Of a stretch of DNA of 64,000 bases, positions 33,590 through 44,696 are shown piece after piece. Each line of letters opens with the position of its first letter. The stretch's first letter is position 1. The stretch comes from Zasmidium citrigriseum. Lineage: Eukaryota > Ascomycota > Dothideomycetes > Mycosphaerellales > Mycosphaerellaceae. The translations under genes were made by a program, and so were the position numbers. Under the pieces are notes generated by a model that worked only from the letters and a program-made list of their open reading frames with translations, did not search any database and was not told where the DNA came from. The stretch is taken from positions 434,001 through 498,000 of the forward strand of contig NHNW01000023.1 in the NCBI GenBank assembly GCA_002786025.1, in the 5' to 3' direction.

Positions 33590-34432
33590 GGTTGGTGGTA
33601 ACGACTGACAACGAACAGCGGCAACAATAGCGAGAGGTAACGGAAATGGATGCTCTCCCCCTTCTCACTCAAAGTCTTTCTGATAAATGAAAACAGCATA
33701 CACGACAGAACAAATGAAGTCATCCTCAGCTCTTCAGGCCGGCCAACCTGCATCCTACGCTTGGCGGTCAAGCTAGGGCATTCTCTAGGCGACTTCATCG
33801 ATTCTTTCGCTCACGAACAGTGTGTATGCAGTGACTGGCAAGACCTTTCAATACTGATCGATATGAGCATCTTAACCAAGCTAGACATCAAGTCCTGGGA
33901 GTTCGAAATTTATACATGTACATGTAAGAGAATAGGAGTGACGTCGCATTGCATTGCAGGTATCCACTGTGCTCTAGCCGTTTCGAGATGTTGCCGTATT
34001 GTGACGATATCGACAGAGATCTAGCAGAAACATGAAGTCGGACATCAAGGAGCACAGAATTGCAGTCATCGACGTTGCAACCGTCAAGGTCTTGCAAAAC
34101 TACATAAGTCAGTGCTATCAGCTGGCTAGCTAACACCAAGACACTCCTCCCCTCCCCTCCTTCTCCTGACTGGTCCTTCACTCCATGTGTATACTGCCGG
34201 ACTGCGCAAAACCGGCCGGCCGTCTCTCATTTCCATCCCATCCTTCGCAGCAACACGCTCATATCGTAACACAGAGGAGCTTCAAAGCCCTCAAATATAC
34301 TTGTACGCTGAAGAAAGCTGGATTAGAAGAAGGTGAACGCCCATCAAAAGTAAACACCGAGTGCTTTTTCCTTGACCATTGAATGCTGCACAAGTGGTCG
34401 TTCCGAGTATGAAGTTGTCAATTCGTATGCTT
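33590..34432. other. intergenic region
   Basis: This should hold the promoter of the SnoaL-like gene and the 3' UTR of the Zn2Cys6 regulator. No gene is seen. Confidence 0.5.
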
Positions 34433-37400
34433 TCATGAGTAGCCGGCGCCACCATTTAGGCCATTCAAGTCGCTGCCATTCGGGATGCCGAAGAACTCGA
34501 ACCAGTCACCCACATTAAGCGTCGTCGGCACGATCGGTCCGCCAGCGCTGCTGGAATTACTCCACTGGTCATCCGGTGGCGGCGGCCCTTGTTGATTGTG
34601 CATGTTAAGCTGAGCCCAGGCACCAGGATCCTGATGATAAGCCATCGGATTCATGCCCTGACCATCTGGCATAGGCATTGCCGGGTTTGGCTGCATCTGT
34701 GTAGGCGTCGTCTGCATGTTGGGTGGTTGCGGCGGGAAGTGCTGTTGTTGAGGTGGTTGTGGTGGCGGTCCACGCAAAGCCGGGTCGACCATTTGCTGGT
34801 TCGGACTCTGCGTGTTGAGCGGGAAGAGGGTATTGGCTTCTGGTGGAAAGAGTTGGTCTGGTTGGTAGTTCTGCCATAGGTCTTCTGAGATTTTCGGTGA
34901 GTTTCGTGTGTGCAAGAACAAATCTGGCGGCGTGCCAGGATAGGAGAAGTTGTTGAACGGGGTCGTCGGTCGTGTGTTGGCACGTGATGTCCCCATGAAT
35001 GCGTCCGTGCTCTGGCGGACGGTAGGACTGCCAGCACTGATTTGAGGGAGCTGTTGTTGCTGTCCGTTCGATCCCTGTGGCAGCTCTCGCGAAGGTGTCA
35101 TGGCCGGCGACTGTGGCCGCGACCGTTCGTACGACATTTGTGGCGCCGGCGGTCCGTTCGAGTAACCAAGCTCCATGTCATCGAATTTGCGTTTGTGCGC
35201 TTCTGACGGCGCCTCCACGGACGGTGTCGCTTTGCTAACGCTGGCCTTGCTGCTGTTGTGTTTGTTCTTTCGGTGCTGCCGACCGGCCGCTTTCTGCAGC
35301 CTCTCTTCGAGCACTTTGTTTCCGAGAATGGACTCAAACAATGTGTGTACCATCTTGGCGACCAGCCAAACTTTGGACACATCCTTGAGCGCGTTCATGC
35401 AGGTGTTTAGCCGCTGCTGTGTAGCCGAGACGATCGACTGATTGGACGAGCGCATCTGGTAAACGTGCATGATCAACGCGGAGAAAAGAGAGTAGACACT
35501 GCATCCGCTGTCAGTAACGCCACGCGAGCCGCTGCCGCACCTGGTGGGTGGAAACTTACATGAATGCGGGCGTGTAACGCAGCTGGTCGTGCGATTGTAG
35601 CCCTTCGATGATGGATGTAATCATACCCGCCGCCTGATACGCAATTGATCGCGACGGGTATGCAGTCTCTTCGGGATAGCCGTTGTTTGGCCGTGAGTCG
35701 GGCGATCCTGCAGGGGGCATGTGTGCTCTGTGGAGGAGACACAGTGTGGTGCTACAACATGTAAGCTCCGGCAATCAAAAGCGTTGGGCCGCAGGTACTC
35801 ACTAGTAATTGGCATGGAGCAACGCAGACCAGAAATGATGGCGTTGCGGCTCCCATCTCACCTCTGGCGGGCAATTCTGCAACCAATCCGCAAGCGCCAT
35901 GTCGCTGTGCGTGAGATCAAGCGCATTGTTTCGTCGAAGTTTTGACGAGACAGAGTACTGTTGAGAAAGCACAAGGCCCATAATCTCGCACAGCTTCACG
36001 TAGTTCAGGAAGAACTGAACGTGAATTGGGTCGGCGGGGTATTCGGCTGGCCTGTCGGGCTCGTCGTCGATGAAATCGTCCTCGGAGACCATCTCCACGT
36101 CTGAATCTTCGATATTGATTGAGACGGGGCGTCCAAGGGCCACGGCCACGGATCGATCGCGGGTGAACAGGGTCCACCAAATTCGTTTCCAAAGTCGCTT
36201 GTCCGCCTTACTGAGCTGAGAGCCTTCCACACTAGAGCCAAAGTTAAGCGATGCCGTTCAAAACTTTAATCGAAGGGTGGATTGAAAACTCACCTGCGGT
36301 GCATACCTGACCCCTGTGCGACAATGACGGCTACTCTGCTCCAGTAAAAGACGTTTTTGGTGACGTCTGCAGCCAGGTCAGACCGAGCGTGCGTGACGAT
36401 GTCTCCTCTTTCTCTGTTCTTACCCTCTGGACCTTCCCAGTACCATCCCATAAGGATGAGTGCCTGGACAATGGTAATACGATCATCCTCGTAGTTGGCA
36501 TCGTAGAGAGCCTTGGCACGCTTGTAGAACGTCATTGCCGCAGGGGTGGTGGAGCCATTGGCGTCCATGAGCTGGGGGTTGTTGCATACTCGCGAGCCCG
36601 CAAGGAGAATCGATTGAAGGAGGAGTAGGGACGGAGGGTTCTTCGAGTCGCGATATCGCCTCATGAACTTGCTGCGGTTGATCACCGGTACAACAGGCGC
36701 GATCCAGGTAAAGTAGGCGTCGACCAATTCGTCGCAAAGCTGGCGGGGTGGTAAGAGGAAAGCCCCACGTTGGTGCAGTATGTCGATCTCGACGTTGTCA
36801 AGCTCGTTGATACGCGCACGGGCCCCTCGAACATTTTCCGGTAAGGGATAATGCACCACATCAGTCGCTCCATGGCGGTCCTGGACCAGCAGTGAAAGAT
36901 TCGAGGATTCTCCAAGGTATGCGACGCGTCCAGCTTCCTTGATGGGAGCTCGCGCAAACTTGGGCTTCATGAATTGGGCGTAGGTGCCATTGGTGGCCTG
37001 CTGGGTGGCATAATACGCGTCTGAATGATCGGTCTTGGGCATCCCATCTGGCGTGTTGACTCCAATCTTCTCGGCTGGCACATCGCGAGACATGAGCATC
37101 TCTCCCCGGCGTGGGATCGCATCGCTGCTGGCAGCTGGGGAACGCGTGTCCTTGGTCGACTCGGCGCGGTCGCTGCATCAACACAATCAGCACACAGTAT
37201 CACATCTCCTTCTCCCAATCCTCTCCCACCTGTCATTGTCCTTCTTCCCGGCCGTCTTCTTGCGCTTGGGCGTAGGGATCTTGCACTCGATGGAGAAAGC
37301 GACGCAGTTTGTGCAGGGCACGCCGAGACTCGCGGCATCGCATCGGACCTGGAGCTGTCTGAGCCATGTTTCGGGTGGTGTATAATGCTTATTCGTGAAT

Positions 37401-37699
37401 TACCTTTCGTGCATGACATGTCTGCGATCCTCCGTTAGCTTCCTCTGCCTTTCACGTGCATGCTTGCGAGAACTTACTTCACATGCGCGAGAAGCGCGTT
37501 GGCTGGGCGCATTGCAGTCAGCGGCACGGCTCGTCCACTTTTCGCAATGGTAATCATCTTACCGTCTGAAGGAAGGGTGGCCGGGCAGCTGGTCCTTGGG
37601 AGCATTGGAGGACGGAGGAGCGGCGACGGGCATGGCGGCGGAGGGAGATGGCTTGGGCGGGTCAGAGCTCGCGGCAGCAAGCGGGCGCGGTTCACCCAT
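34433..37699 (-). CDS. FarA/CTF1-like Zn(II)2Cys6 transcription factor
   Basis: Eight exons: 37563-37699, 37478-37502, 37404-37421, 37230-37348, 36294-37172, 35803-36231, 35560-35751 and 34433-35498. Joined, they give 954 residues in one frame. The binuclear zinc cluster spans about Cys53-Cys82 with spacing C-x2-C-x6-C-x8-C-x2-C-x6-C. It is split over four exons, one of only 18 nt encoding TCHARK. A basic PTPKRKK follows. The middle holds the fungal-specific TF domain (PF04082 type) with WIAPVVPVINRSKF and KRIWWTLFTRD. The C-terminus is a long Q/P-rich region ending in an acidic, aromatic patch (GDWFEFFGIPNGSD), a likely activation domain. Cluster and layout fit regulators of fatty-acid catabolism and cutinase genes (FarA/FarB, CTF1). 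The promoter contains CCGAGG elements. Confidence 0.9.
37404..37421 (-). other. 18-nt microexon in the zinc-cluster coding region
   Basis: The exon is flanked by introns of 55 nt (37349-37403) and 56 nt (37422-37477). The upstream acceptor ends GATCGCAG and the downstream donor is GTAATT. It encodes six residues that hold the second zinc-binding Cys and the basic HARK segment; without it the cluster is broken. Confidence 0.8.
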
Positions 37700-39984
37700 T
37701 GTCGCGGCGATGCTGGTGGCGGAGGGCGGTGATTATTGCAGAGCCTGGGCGGGGACGGCAGCGAGCCACATCGCTCAGCTCAGCAGCAGCAGCAGTGCGC
37801 GGCGACGACGACGGGGGCGGCGGTGGTGTGTTATGGGGTGTCTTTGGTATGGACCGCAGCTGGTTGGACGGAGGAAGGTGCAGGTGACAGTAGTGGAGAC
37901 GACGTCTGGACTGGGATGATGATGGATGGCCCAGCCAACAGCCACCGCACTCTATACCCAAGCTCCACCCAAGACTCGTCTGCGGGGCCGCGCTGGCTGC
38001 AATCACATCCACGCTCCTGTATACGGGGAAATAGCTGGAGAAGCAGCATAGCTACGTTCCATCGCAATAGCTAGCAATGTCTATTCCTTCCCGGCCGCGC
38101 CCGACCTGATCGCCGCTGCCTATACACACCTCCCAAACACCGAGGCTCCTTCCTCGCGCCCAAACAAGTCGTGGCTGCCCTCCACCCACCCGCTTGTCCG
38201 GCTCGCTTAGGAAGGAAACACCGCCGCGCGACTTCTGGCAAGAGCAGAACTCCAACATCGTTCTCGCACTCCAACCACCTCACCTCCCCTTTGTACAGGA
38301 TAAATAGCAGCTCCAGCAACACCTCCTTCGTCACCGATCAGCGCCGCCCGCGACTTGGCTACGAAATATCCTCGTGGAACCTGGTGAGACCTGCAGGTCC
38401 AACTGCAGTCTGGCCTTTATTGTCCCTATTCCCGATCCAACCCAAGCCCTGACGACCGTTCAATCTCGAGTCGCTACACACTCTCCCAATCGAGAACTCG
38501 CCTCGCCGTCACATCAGGCATCACATTCAGCCAGACATGGATCATCTTCCTCCTGCAACGGTGTGAATACCTCTTTCTCGAGCAAACCCTCCCCATCGCG
38601 GAACCTTGTCCGAATGCCCTCTCGCTTCTCCGGTTGTCGCGGCCCGTGATCTGCCTCCCACACGCACTCCATCATCATCTGCCCCAGTTCTCTGCAGACT
38701 GGCAGGCACTACTCTCTGGGGTGCATGTGGTCCCTCGCAGACCGACAACGTCCAGTCTGCGCAACTGGTTCTCGCCGTCCGCCGCCTCCCAAGCGACCCA
38801 GCCCACTCGCCATCAAAGCGCGCCAATCGCACCCGCTAAATTCAAGCTTATGTGACCGTTGCTCCACCTACCGAGGCACGTGATGCTCATCTATTTGCAA
38901 TTTTGCATGTGATTGCCAGCGTCTGGCCAGCGGTACGTCGCGACATGTCTCACTCTATAAACAGTCCCCAAGCTTTTCACCTCTTCTATAGGTGAGCGCA
39001 GAACGTCTCATCCATGGTCATAACAATGCTCCTTCCAAACACTTTCTTTACGCTTTTTACCCCGTACATGGATCTATTGGGTCCCACTCGCCACTAGCTG
39101 CGCCATGACCCAAGAGCTGTTCTGCTGATTTGGCATGATGCTAGGAGATGCTTCCGTGGAGGCGTCTGCTAACACTTCTGCGGCTAAAGGGCGATGGCAA
39201 CATTCGAACTTGGCGTTTCTGACTACACCTCTCCTTGCCCTAGGGTTTAGTACAATGCAAATGCACCAATAGACGTTGGTTCCAAGCGATGAAGAGGCAA
39301 ACTTACTGCAATGGGTAGCCATATGCTTGATTGAGCTAGATTCCTGGGGGTTGACTTGGCATTTGACACCTTTCTATGTCCCATCGTTTGATGGAGGCAA
39401 CAGCCTGCGAACATTCTGTTGGACATCCTGTTGGTCACACGAGCAATGCAGGAGGCATGGCTAAGAAGAAGACTATCCTGGAAACGCTCTACGTTCCAAG
39501 AAGACGGACCGACTGCTGTGCCATCACTGCATCTCTCCATCCTTTCTAATCTTCCGATCATACGGAGACTTTTGCGCGCACACTGTCGCTCAAGGTGCCA
39601 GAGGAAAGGCAAACAAAATCCATTGCTACTGAGCTCACTGCATCATGCACAGAATACACATCCCCATCTCGAAAGCACTGGGGCCCGTAAGTTACGATGC
39701 TGGCCAAGGATGAAGCCAGACATCGAGTTTCAGGCTGTAGACATTCCGGGGAAAGAGAACATAGGGCCACGAACTTGAGGTTCAGTGATGGGCACATCGA
39801 TCGCCCTTGTCAAAGGAGTTTTCGATTCCCAGACTGCCTTACTCGAGATAGTTGTGACACTCGCTTCCTGCGACAGTAAGCAAATTCACGCCATTTGAAT
39901 GTTCTACGACTTGCGTGGTCCGGACTCGTGGTCCGGACTCGTGGACCGACTCGATTCTAGTCTACTCCGCGAGTCTGTGTGTAC
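37700..39984. other. long upstream region of the FarA/CTF1-like gene
   Basis: About 2.3 kb between two minus-strand genes. It includes a CAG/CGG-rich stretch near 37775-37830 and two CCGAGG sites at 38140-38145 and 38871-38876 (complement of CCTCGG, the FarA-type target). A TATAAA lies near 38955 on the plus strand. Small frames on both strands lack coding character. It is probably a long regulatory region and 5' UTR. Confidence 0.5.
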
Positions 39985-41863
39985 CTACAACTTCGCCTTG
40001 GCCTCCTCCCACACCACAAGTCCCTTAACTCTATCCTTCTCCCTCTCCCGCCCCTTCAAAACCCTCCTCAACAACTTCCCCGTCGGACTCTTCGGCACAC
40101 TCCCCACAAACTCCACAACCCGAACCCTCTTATACGCCGTCTTCCTCTCCCTCACAAACCCCAGCAGCTGCCTTCCCATTTCCTCACTCACCTGCACACC
40201 CTCCTTAACAACCACAAAGCCCTTCGGCACCTCTCCTGAGTAATCGTCTGGGATGCCCAAGACTGCGCAGTCTTCGACGGAAGGGTGGGATAAGAGGCAG
40301 TCTTCGAGTTCAGCGGGCGCGACTTGTTGGCCCCGGACTTTGATCATTTCTTTGATGCGGTCGGAGATGTGCAGGAGGCCGGTGGCGTCGATGTGTCCGA
40401 CGTCGCCGGTGTGGAAGAAGCCGTCCTAACAAAACACGCTCGTCAGCACAAACTCACCTCCTAGCAGGGGAAAAATTCTGCACTTACTTCGTCAAACGTC
40501 TCCCTAGTAGCAGCAGGATTATCCAAATACCCCATCGCAATCTGCGGTCCCTTCGCACAAATCTCCCCCGTTTCGCCCACTCCTAGAATTTTGTTGGGAT
40601 CATCGAGATCAATGACTTTGGCCACCGTATTCGCGCACAATTTCCCTGCTGTCATGGCATACTTGTAGTCGTAATGACTTGGTGGATGCGCTGAGATACA
40701 CGCCGTGCTTTCTGTTGCTCCATACCCTTGCCTGAATCCCGTGTCCGGGAACTTCTTATGCAGCAGCTGGATGATCTCTGGTGAGGTAGGCGCGGAGCCA
40801 GACGACCAGCGTTTGACTGTGCGTTGCAGGGCGGGGAGGTAGGAGTCGACGATGGAATCTCGAACGATGCGGATTATGATCGGTGGAACGAGGATTAGTT
40901 CGCGGACTTTATAGTCTATTATGGATTGCAGCATCGAGGGCATGCTGAAAGAGGGGAGCATAATCGAAGATCCGTTCATGAAAATCGGGTAGTGGATATA
41001 GCGGACCAGACCGGTGATGTGGAAAAGTGGCGTCACGGCTAGGATACTGTATCTCTCTCCTGGCTCAATGAGTTGCAGTTGTCGGAGCTGATGGCATTGG
41101 GCGATGATGTTGTGGTGCGAGAGCATGACGGCTTTGGGGAGGCCGGTTGTTCCTGAGGAGAAGTTGAGGTAGCCGCAGATCTCTTTGTTGGTTTTGTTGC
41201 GAGGGATGTTGTAGGAGGGTGTTGGTGGGTATTGTTTTCCGAGTTCGATCAGGTCTTGGAGGTTGAGGAGTCCTTCTTTGCGGCCTTCGAGGAGGAAGAT
41301 GTTGGATTTTGGGATTCCCACGTTTTGGGCGGCGGCTGTTGCTACGTCGAGGGATCCGGGGAGAGTAAAGAGGAACTTTGTCTTTGCTGTTCGAAGAGCG
41401 TAGCTCATCTCGTCTGTGTTGTATGCAGGTGATGCACCATTGATTCGCCCGCCTAGTGAAACGTCAATCAAGCGATCCGAATAAAGATAAGACAATACTC
41501 ACCAACTCTCACCGTTGACCACAACGCCACAGGATACCAAATTGTATTCGAAGCGAACAGAGACACCGTGTCACCGACTTGAAATCCATACTTTCGTACC
41601 AGAGCAGTACTGATGAGAGTAGCGTTTTCTTTCACTTGGGCGTAGGAGAGTCGTTCTTTCGTGATAGTATTCTCGTAATGGCCATGATCGTTGGGAGCGT
41701 AGAGGACGGGTGAATGCTCTTGGCTTTCGAATGCCCATTGCCATGTCGTTACATTCGCGGGGACTATGAAAAGTCATCGTTAGCCCAAACTATCCAATGC
41801 CATAGATCACGGTAACTTTCACTTACTGTCAAGATCCGGATGTTCAGATTTCCAAAGCATCAT
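39985..41863 (-). CDS. acyl-CoA synthetase/4-coumarate-CoA ligase-like, PTS1 AKL
   Basis: Four exons (41827-41863, 41503-41763, 40488-41452, 39985-40425) give 567 residues. ANL-superfamily motifs appear in order: the ATP-binding loop NFSSGTTGLPK at about 197-206, TPLFHITGLV, YGATES, GEICAKGPQIAMGYL, DGFFHTGDVGHID across the last splice site, ISDRIKEMIKVRG, and the catalytic Lys in SPTGKLLRR. The protein ends in AKL, a type-1 peroxisomal targeting signal. It should activate a fatty or aromatic acid to its CoA thioester in peroxisomes. The substrate is not predictable from sequence. It sits near a FarA-like regulator with a CCGAGG element upstream, which makes a fatty-acid catabolic role plausible. 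Confidence 0.9.
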
Positions 41864-42571
41864 TTATGTCCTACTCAAGGATCGGAGTGCTCTATCCACC
41901 TCTATACCAGGAACTCCACGGGAAAGATGACCACACCAAGAATCTAGAAACCAACGCTTGATCCCCTACAGCAGGAGATTTTCATCTACAAGATATTTGA
42001 GAACAGTGCGAGTACCTTGGGCGGAGTCGCAGCATCTGCAGCCGAGGTCGGGATGAGAGAAGGGAGAAGGTCGTGCCGTGTGCCGAGCAGACCTCACCTA
42101 TTGCTCACCATCTATCTCTTGTAAAGAAAAGCTATCGCAATGCACTTCTCTTGAAATACGCTTGTCAGCGCGGATGTACAGTCCTCTCTGAACGAGATCG
42201 AGCGCGAGATGCTCCTGATCTGGAGGGATTTGCGCTGGTATCCGACGAGACGAAGACGACTTGCATGTGGTCATGTCTGCGATTCGGACTCAGCATTGTG
42301 GGAAAGCGGCGATGATGGTCATTTACGGTGATGGGTGTTAAGGTGAGAAGAGAAATGAAAGCGAAGAGATGTTCGAAACTTAAGTGGTTTCATTACGAGG
42401 AAGGCCCCATCCGCACGGCGATCAGTGCGTCGCCCTCCGCCTTCCTCGACGTCGACTTGGTCGACAACATAACATACAAAGCACAATTCTAAACATCTGC
42501 AAAGTACGCTCATCCCTCATATCGTCCATCAAAAAAGCCATCGCTTTTCGCTCAGAAACTCCATCCTTCCC
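41864..42571. other. intergenic region
   Basis: This should hold the promoter of the acyl-CoA ligase and the 3' UTR of the next minus-strand gene. Small frames look non-coding. Confidence 0.45.
42042..42047. promoter_or_regulatory. CCGAGG element upstream of acyl-CoA ligase
   Basis: CCGAGG (complement CCTCGG) lies about 180 bp upstream of the acyl-CoA ligase start. CCTCGG is the established binding core of FarA/FarB. A 6-bp match can occur by chance. Confidence 0.35.
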
Positions 42572-43108
42572 TCAAAAATCAATAACCCACTCATCCATCC
42601 AATCAACCGGCTTCTTCTCCTCACTCAACCGCTTAATCAAAGCCTTCATCGCCTTCCACGCCTTCCTCCCCATTCTCCTCATCTTCCCGTGCTTCTCATC
42701 TTCCTTCTTCTGCAAGACCTCTCTAGTAATGGTGTTTGAATCGACGGTCTTAAGACCCAGAGAACCCCAATACTGGGTGTCGTAAATGTCGACGTCCTCT
42801 CTGGTGACGGTGGAGTAAAGCTCGACGTCAATGTGTGCCCGGTCACTAGGGAAAGAGTTAACAGAAGGGGTGTAGTCGACCATAGTCGAACTAGACGACG
42901 ACCAAGTCTCCGAGCGCGAGGGACTGTTGTTCATGGTCGTATCCTCAGCGCCAAGGAGTGGAGAAGGCAGTCCTTCGAAGAGGGAGATGTCGTCGTCCTC
43001 TTCCTCGAGTGCGGTCGGTGGTAAATCGCCGCGAGGAATCGTTTCGCCTGATGTGCGTGCGTCCCAGGCCTGTTCGTAGTTGGTGAAGAAGTCGTATTGT
43101 GCGGGCAT
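42572..43108 (-). CDS. hypothetical acidic/serine-rich protein
   Basis: This single-exon 178-residue frame has an acidic first half (ALEEEDDDISLFEG), a Ser-rich linker, and a basic C-terminal helix (KMRRMGRKAWKAMKALIKRL) before a Trp-containing end (VDWMDEWVIDF). No known domain is recognised. Codon-level appearance and the well-formed C-terminal amphipathic helix favour a real gene. Disorder followed by a short helix could suit a binding adaptor, but I propose no function. Confidence 0.55.
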   Translation of the reverse strand: MPAQYDFFTNYEQAWDARTSGETIPRGDLPPTALEEEDDDISLFEGLPSPLLGAEDTTMNNSPSRSETWSSSSSTMVDYTPSVNSFPSDRAHIDVELYSTVTREDVDIYDTQYWGSLGLKTVDSNTITREVLQKKEDEKHGKMRRMGRKAWKAMKALIKRLSEEKKPVDWMDEWVIDF

Positions 43109-43693
43109 CTCCGAGACAGCGAGGTCGAGAGTTGGGGGTCGGGCGGCTTGTCTGATGCCGTGGACAGGAGGAGAGGCTGTGAGATCGCTCTGGGTGGGAA
43201 TGTATGTGTTGTGTGATTTGTTTGCTGGTGTGAGGCAGTTTGAAAGGTGTGATTTTGGAGGTGAAAGGGAGACGGGCAGGGCGGTGGTTTATATGTGAAA
43301 AGGGCGCAAATAGAAGGTATATCGAGAATTGTGCCTGAGTGCATTTTGTGTGCGTGGAGGGAGTGCGCTTGGTACGGTTATGTGGAAAGCATGGATGGCT
43401 CCACCTGTATACCGGGCTCCTGGGAAGTCAATTGGTATATGGACGTGTAGATCTCGTCTATTCTGTACAGTGTCAGCTACATAGTAATTCTTATAATTTA
43501 CAGAGGCTTTACTGGTGAGCGTAAGCTATAAGCTTTTGCGTATGGGCCAAGCACGAACACGGCGGTCATGCTGTCGAAAATCCCGCCAATGTAGACTTCC
43601 ATGTTATTAAGCTGTGAGCCGAATACCATAGCCCCTTTGGTCATCAGCAGAAGGGTACAGCCTCTTCCGGTATATCCACTTTTCTGCCCTCCG
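43109..43693. other. intergenic region
   Basis: This should hold the promoter of the hypothetical gene at 42572 and the 3' UTR of the bS21m gene. No gene is seen. Confidence 0.5.
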
Positions 43694-44542
43694 CTACCAG
43701 CCCTGCTTTCTCATCTTCTGCACCATAGACACAATGCCCTTGAAGTTGGCCTTGAAATTCTTCCTCCATCGCTCGCTCTTCAGCCTCTTCCGCCTCAGTC
43801 CCGGCCGCTCATGAAATCTCTGCTTCATAGAATCCCTCTTCACAGCATTCCTCCCACAAAGCGCCTCCAATGACCTGAATGCTCTTCCGACGTCCATGCC
43901 TCGTTGCACGTTGACATTTACTGTCCTCCCCACTGTCGGTCCCAGGCGCATAGGCGGACTCTCTTCTGCCCGCGGAGCGAAATCGCTGACTCGGTTAGCG
44001 CCACCAGAAATCATGTAACTGGTATCCTCTGCGCTCCCTGAATATTGGGTTCTGGATTTTGATGACCCCCCTTTGGTAGGCATGAGGTTGTTGAGGATGT
44101 CGTCCACGGAATTGTTTGCCTTTCCACGCGCTTGCTCGAGCTCATTGGCCATGTTGAACGACGAGCGATTTCTCGCCTGTGCGCCGGGGGAACTAAAGCG
44201 CGATGTTCGCGATGCGGGAGCTGCGGGCGTGCCCTTGTCGAATTCGAGGGGGCCGTCGAGCATGGAGGTGATGGCGTCCCGGGATGGAGTCTGCGAGGGC
44301 GGCGTCGTAGATGGAAAGCTGCTCGATGGCGAAGGAGTATCATATTCGTCGGTTTCTCGTTGTTGTCGACGGCATTGGGTGGTGGTGAATGATCGGGATG
44401 GGAGGCATTGGCTTCGTTGCGGCCTGCAATGTCGTGCTATGGGTGCAATTGTCGGAGAGGAGCGGTATGCCGTTGGGGCTAGAAATGAGAGCAGCGGCTG
44501 CGATGAGCGGAGCAGCGCCTCGCCGCAGCGTAACGATTCCAT
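43694..44542 (-). CDS. MRP21: mitochondrial ribosomal protein bS21m (MRP21)
   Basis: This 282-residue single-exon protein has an Arg/Ser-rich, acid-free N-terminus typical of a mitochondrial presequence. A long low-complexity linker follows. The C-terminal 75 residues form the bS21 domain: GRAFRSLEALCGRN, QRFHERPGLRRKRLKSERW, and a C-terminal helix ending MRKQGW. Fungal bS21m proteins share this layout of long disordered N-terminus and terminal S21 domain. It is a small-subunit mitoribosome component. It is head-to-head with the RBM25-like gene. Confidence 0.9.
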   Translation of the reverse strand: MESLRCGEALLRSSQPLLSFLAPTAYRSSPTIAPIARHCRPQRSQCLPSRSFTTTQCRRQQRETDEYDTPSPSSSFPSTTPPSQTPSRDAITSMLDGPLEFDKGTPAAPASRTSRFSSPGAQARNRSSFNMANELEQARGKANNSVDDILNNLMPTKGGSSKSRTQYSGSAEDTSYMISGGANRVSDFAPRAEESPPMRLGPTVGRTVNVNVQRGMDVGRAFRSLEALCGRNAVKRDSMKQRFHERPGLRRKRLKSERWRKNFKANFKGIVSMVQKMRKQGW

Positions 44543-44696
44543 GGCCGATGGATTGATGTGAGTGAACTGGTGAAGTCGATGGTCTTTGCGGAGATGGAAA
44601 GCACTCCCGAGAGACGGTCACGTGTCGCTTGAACCTTGAACTTGCGACCTTCAACTTTCAAACTTGACACACGACAACCACCAACATCAACACAAC
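44543..44696. promoter_or_regulatory. bidirectional promoter bS21m/RBM25-like
   Basis: Only 154 bp separate the two divergent start codons (44542 minus, 44697 plus), so the two genes share one promoter. No TATA box is evident. Confidence 0.55.
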
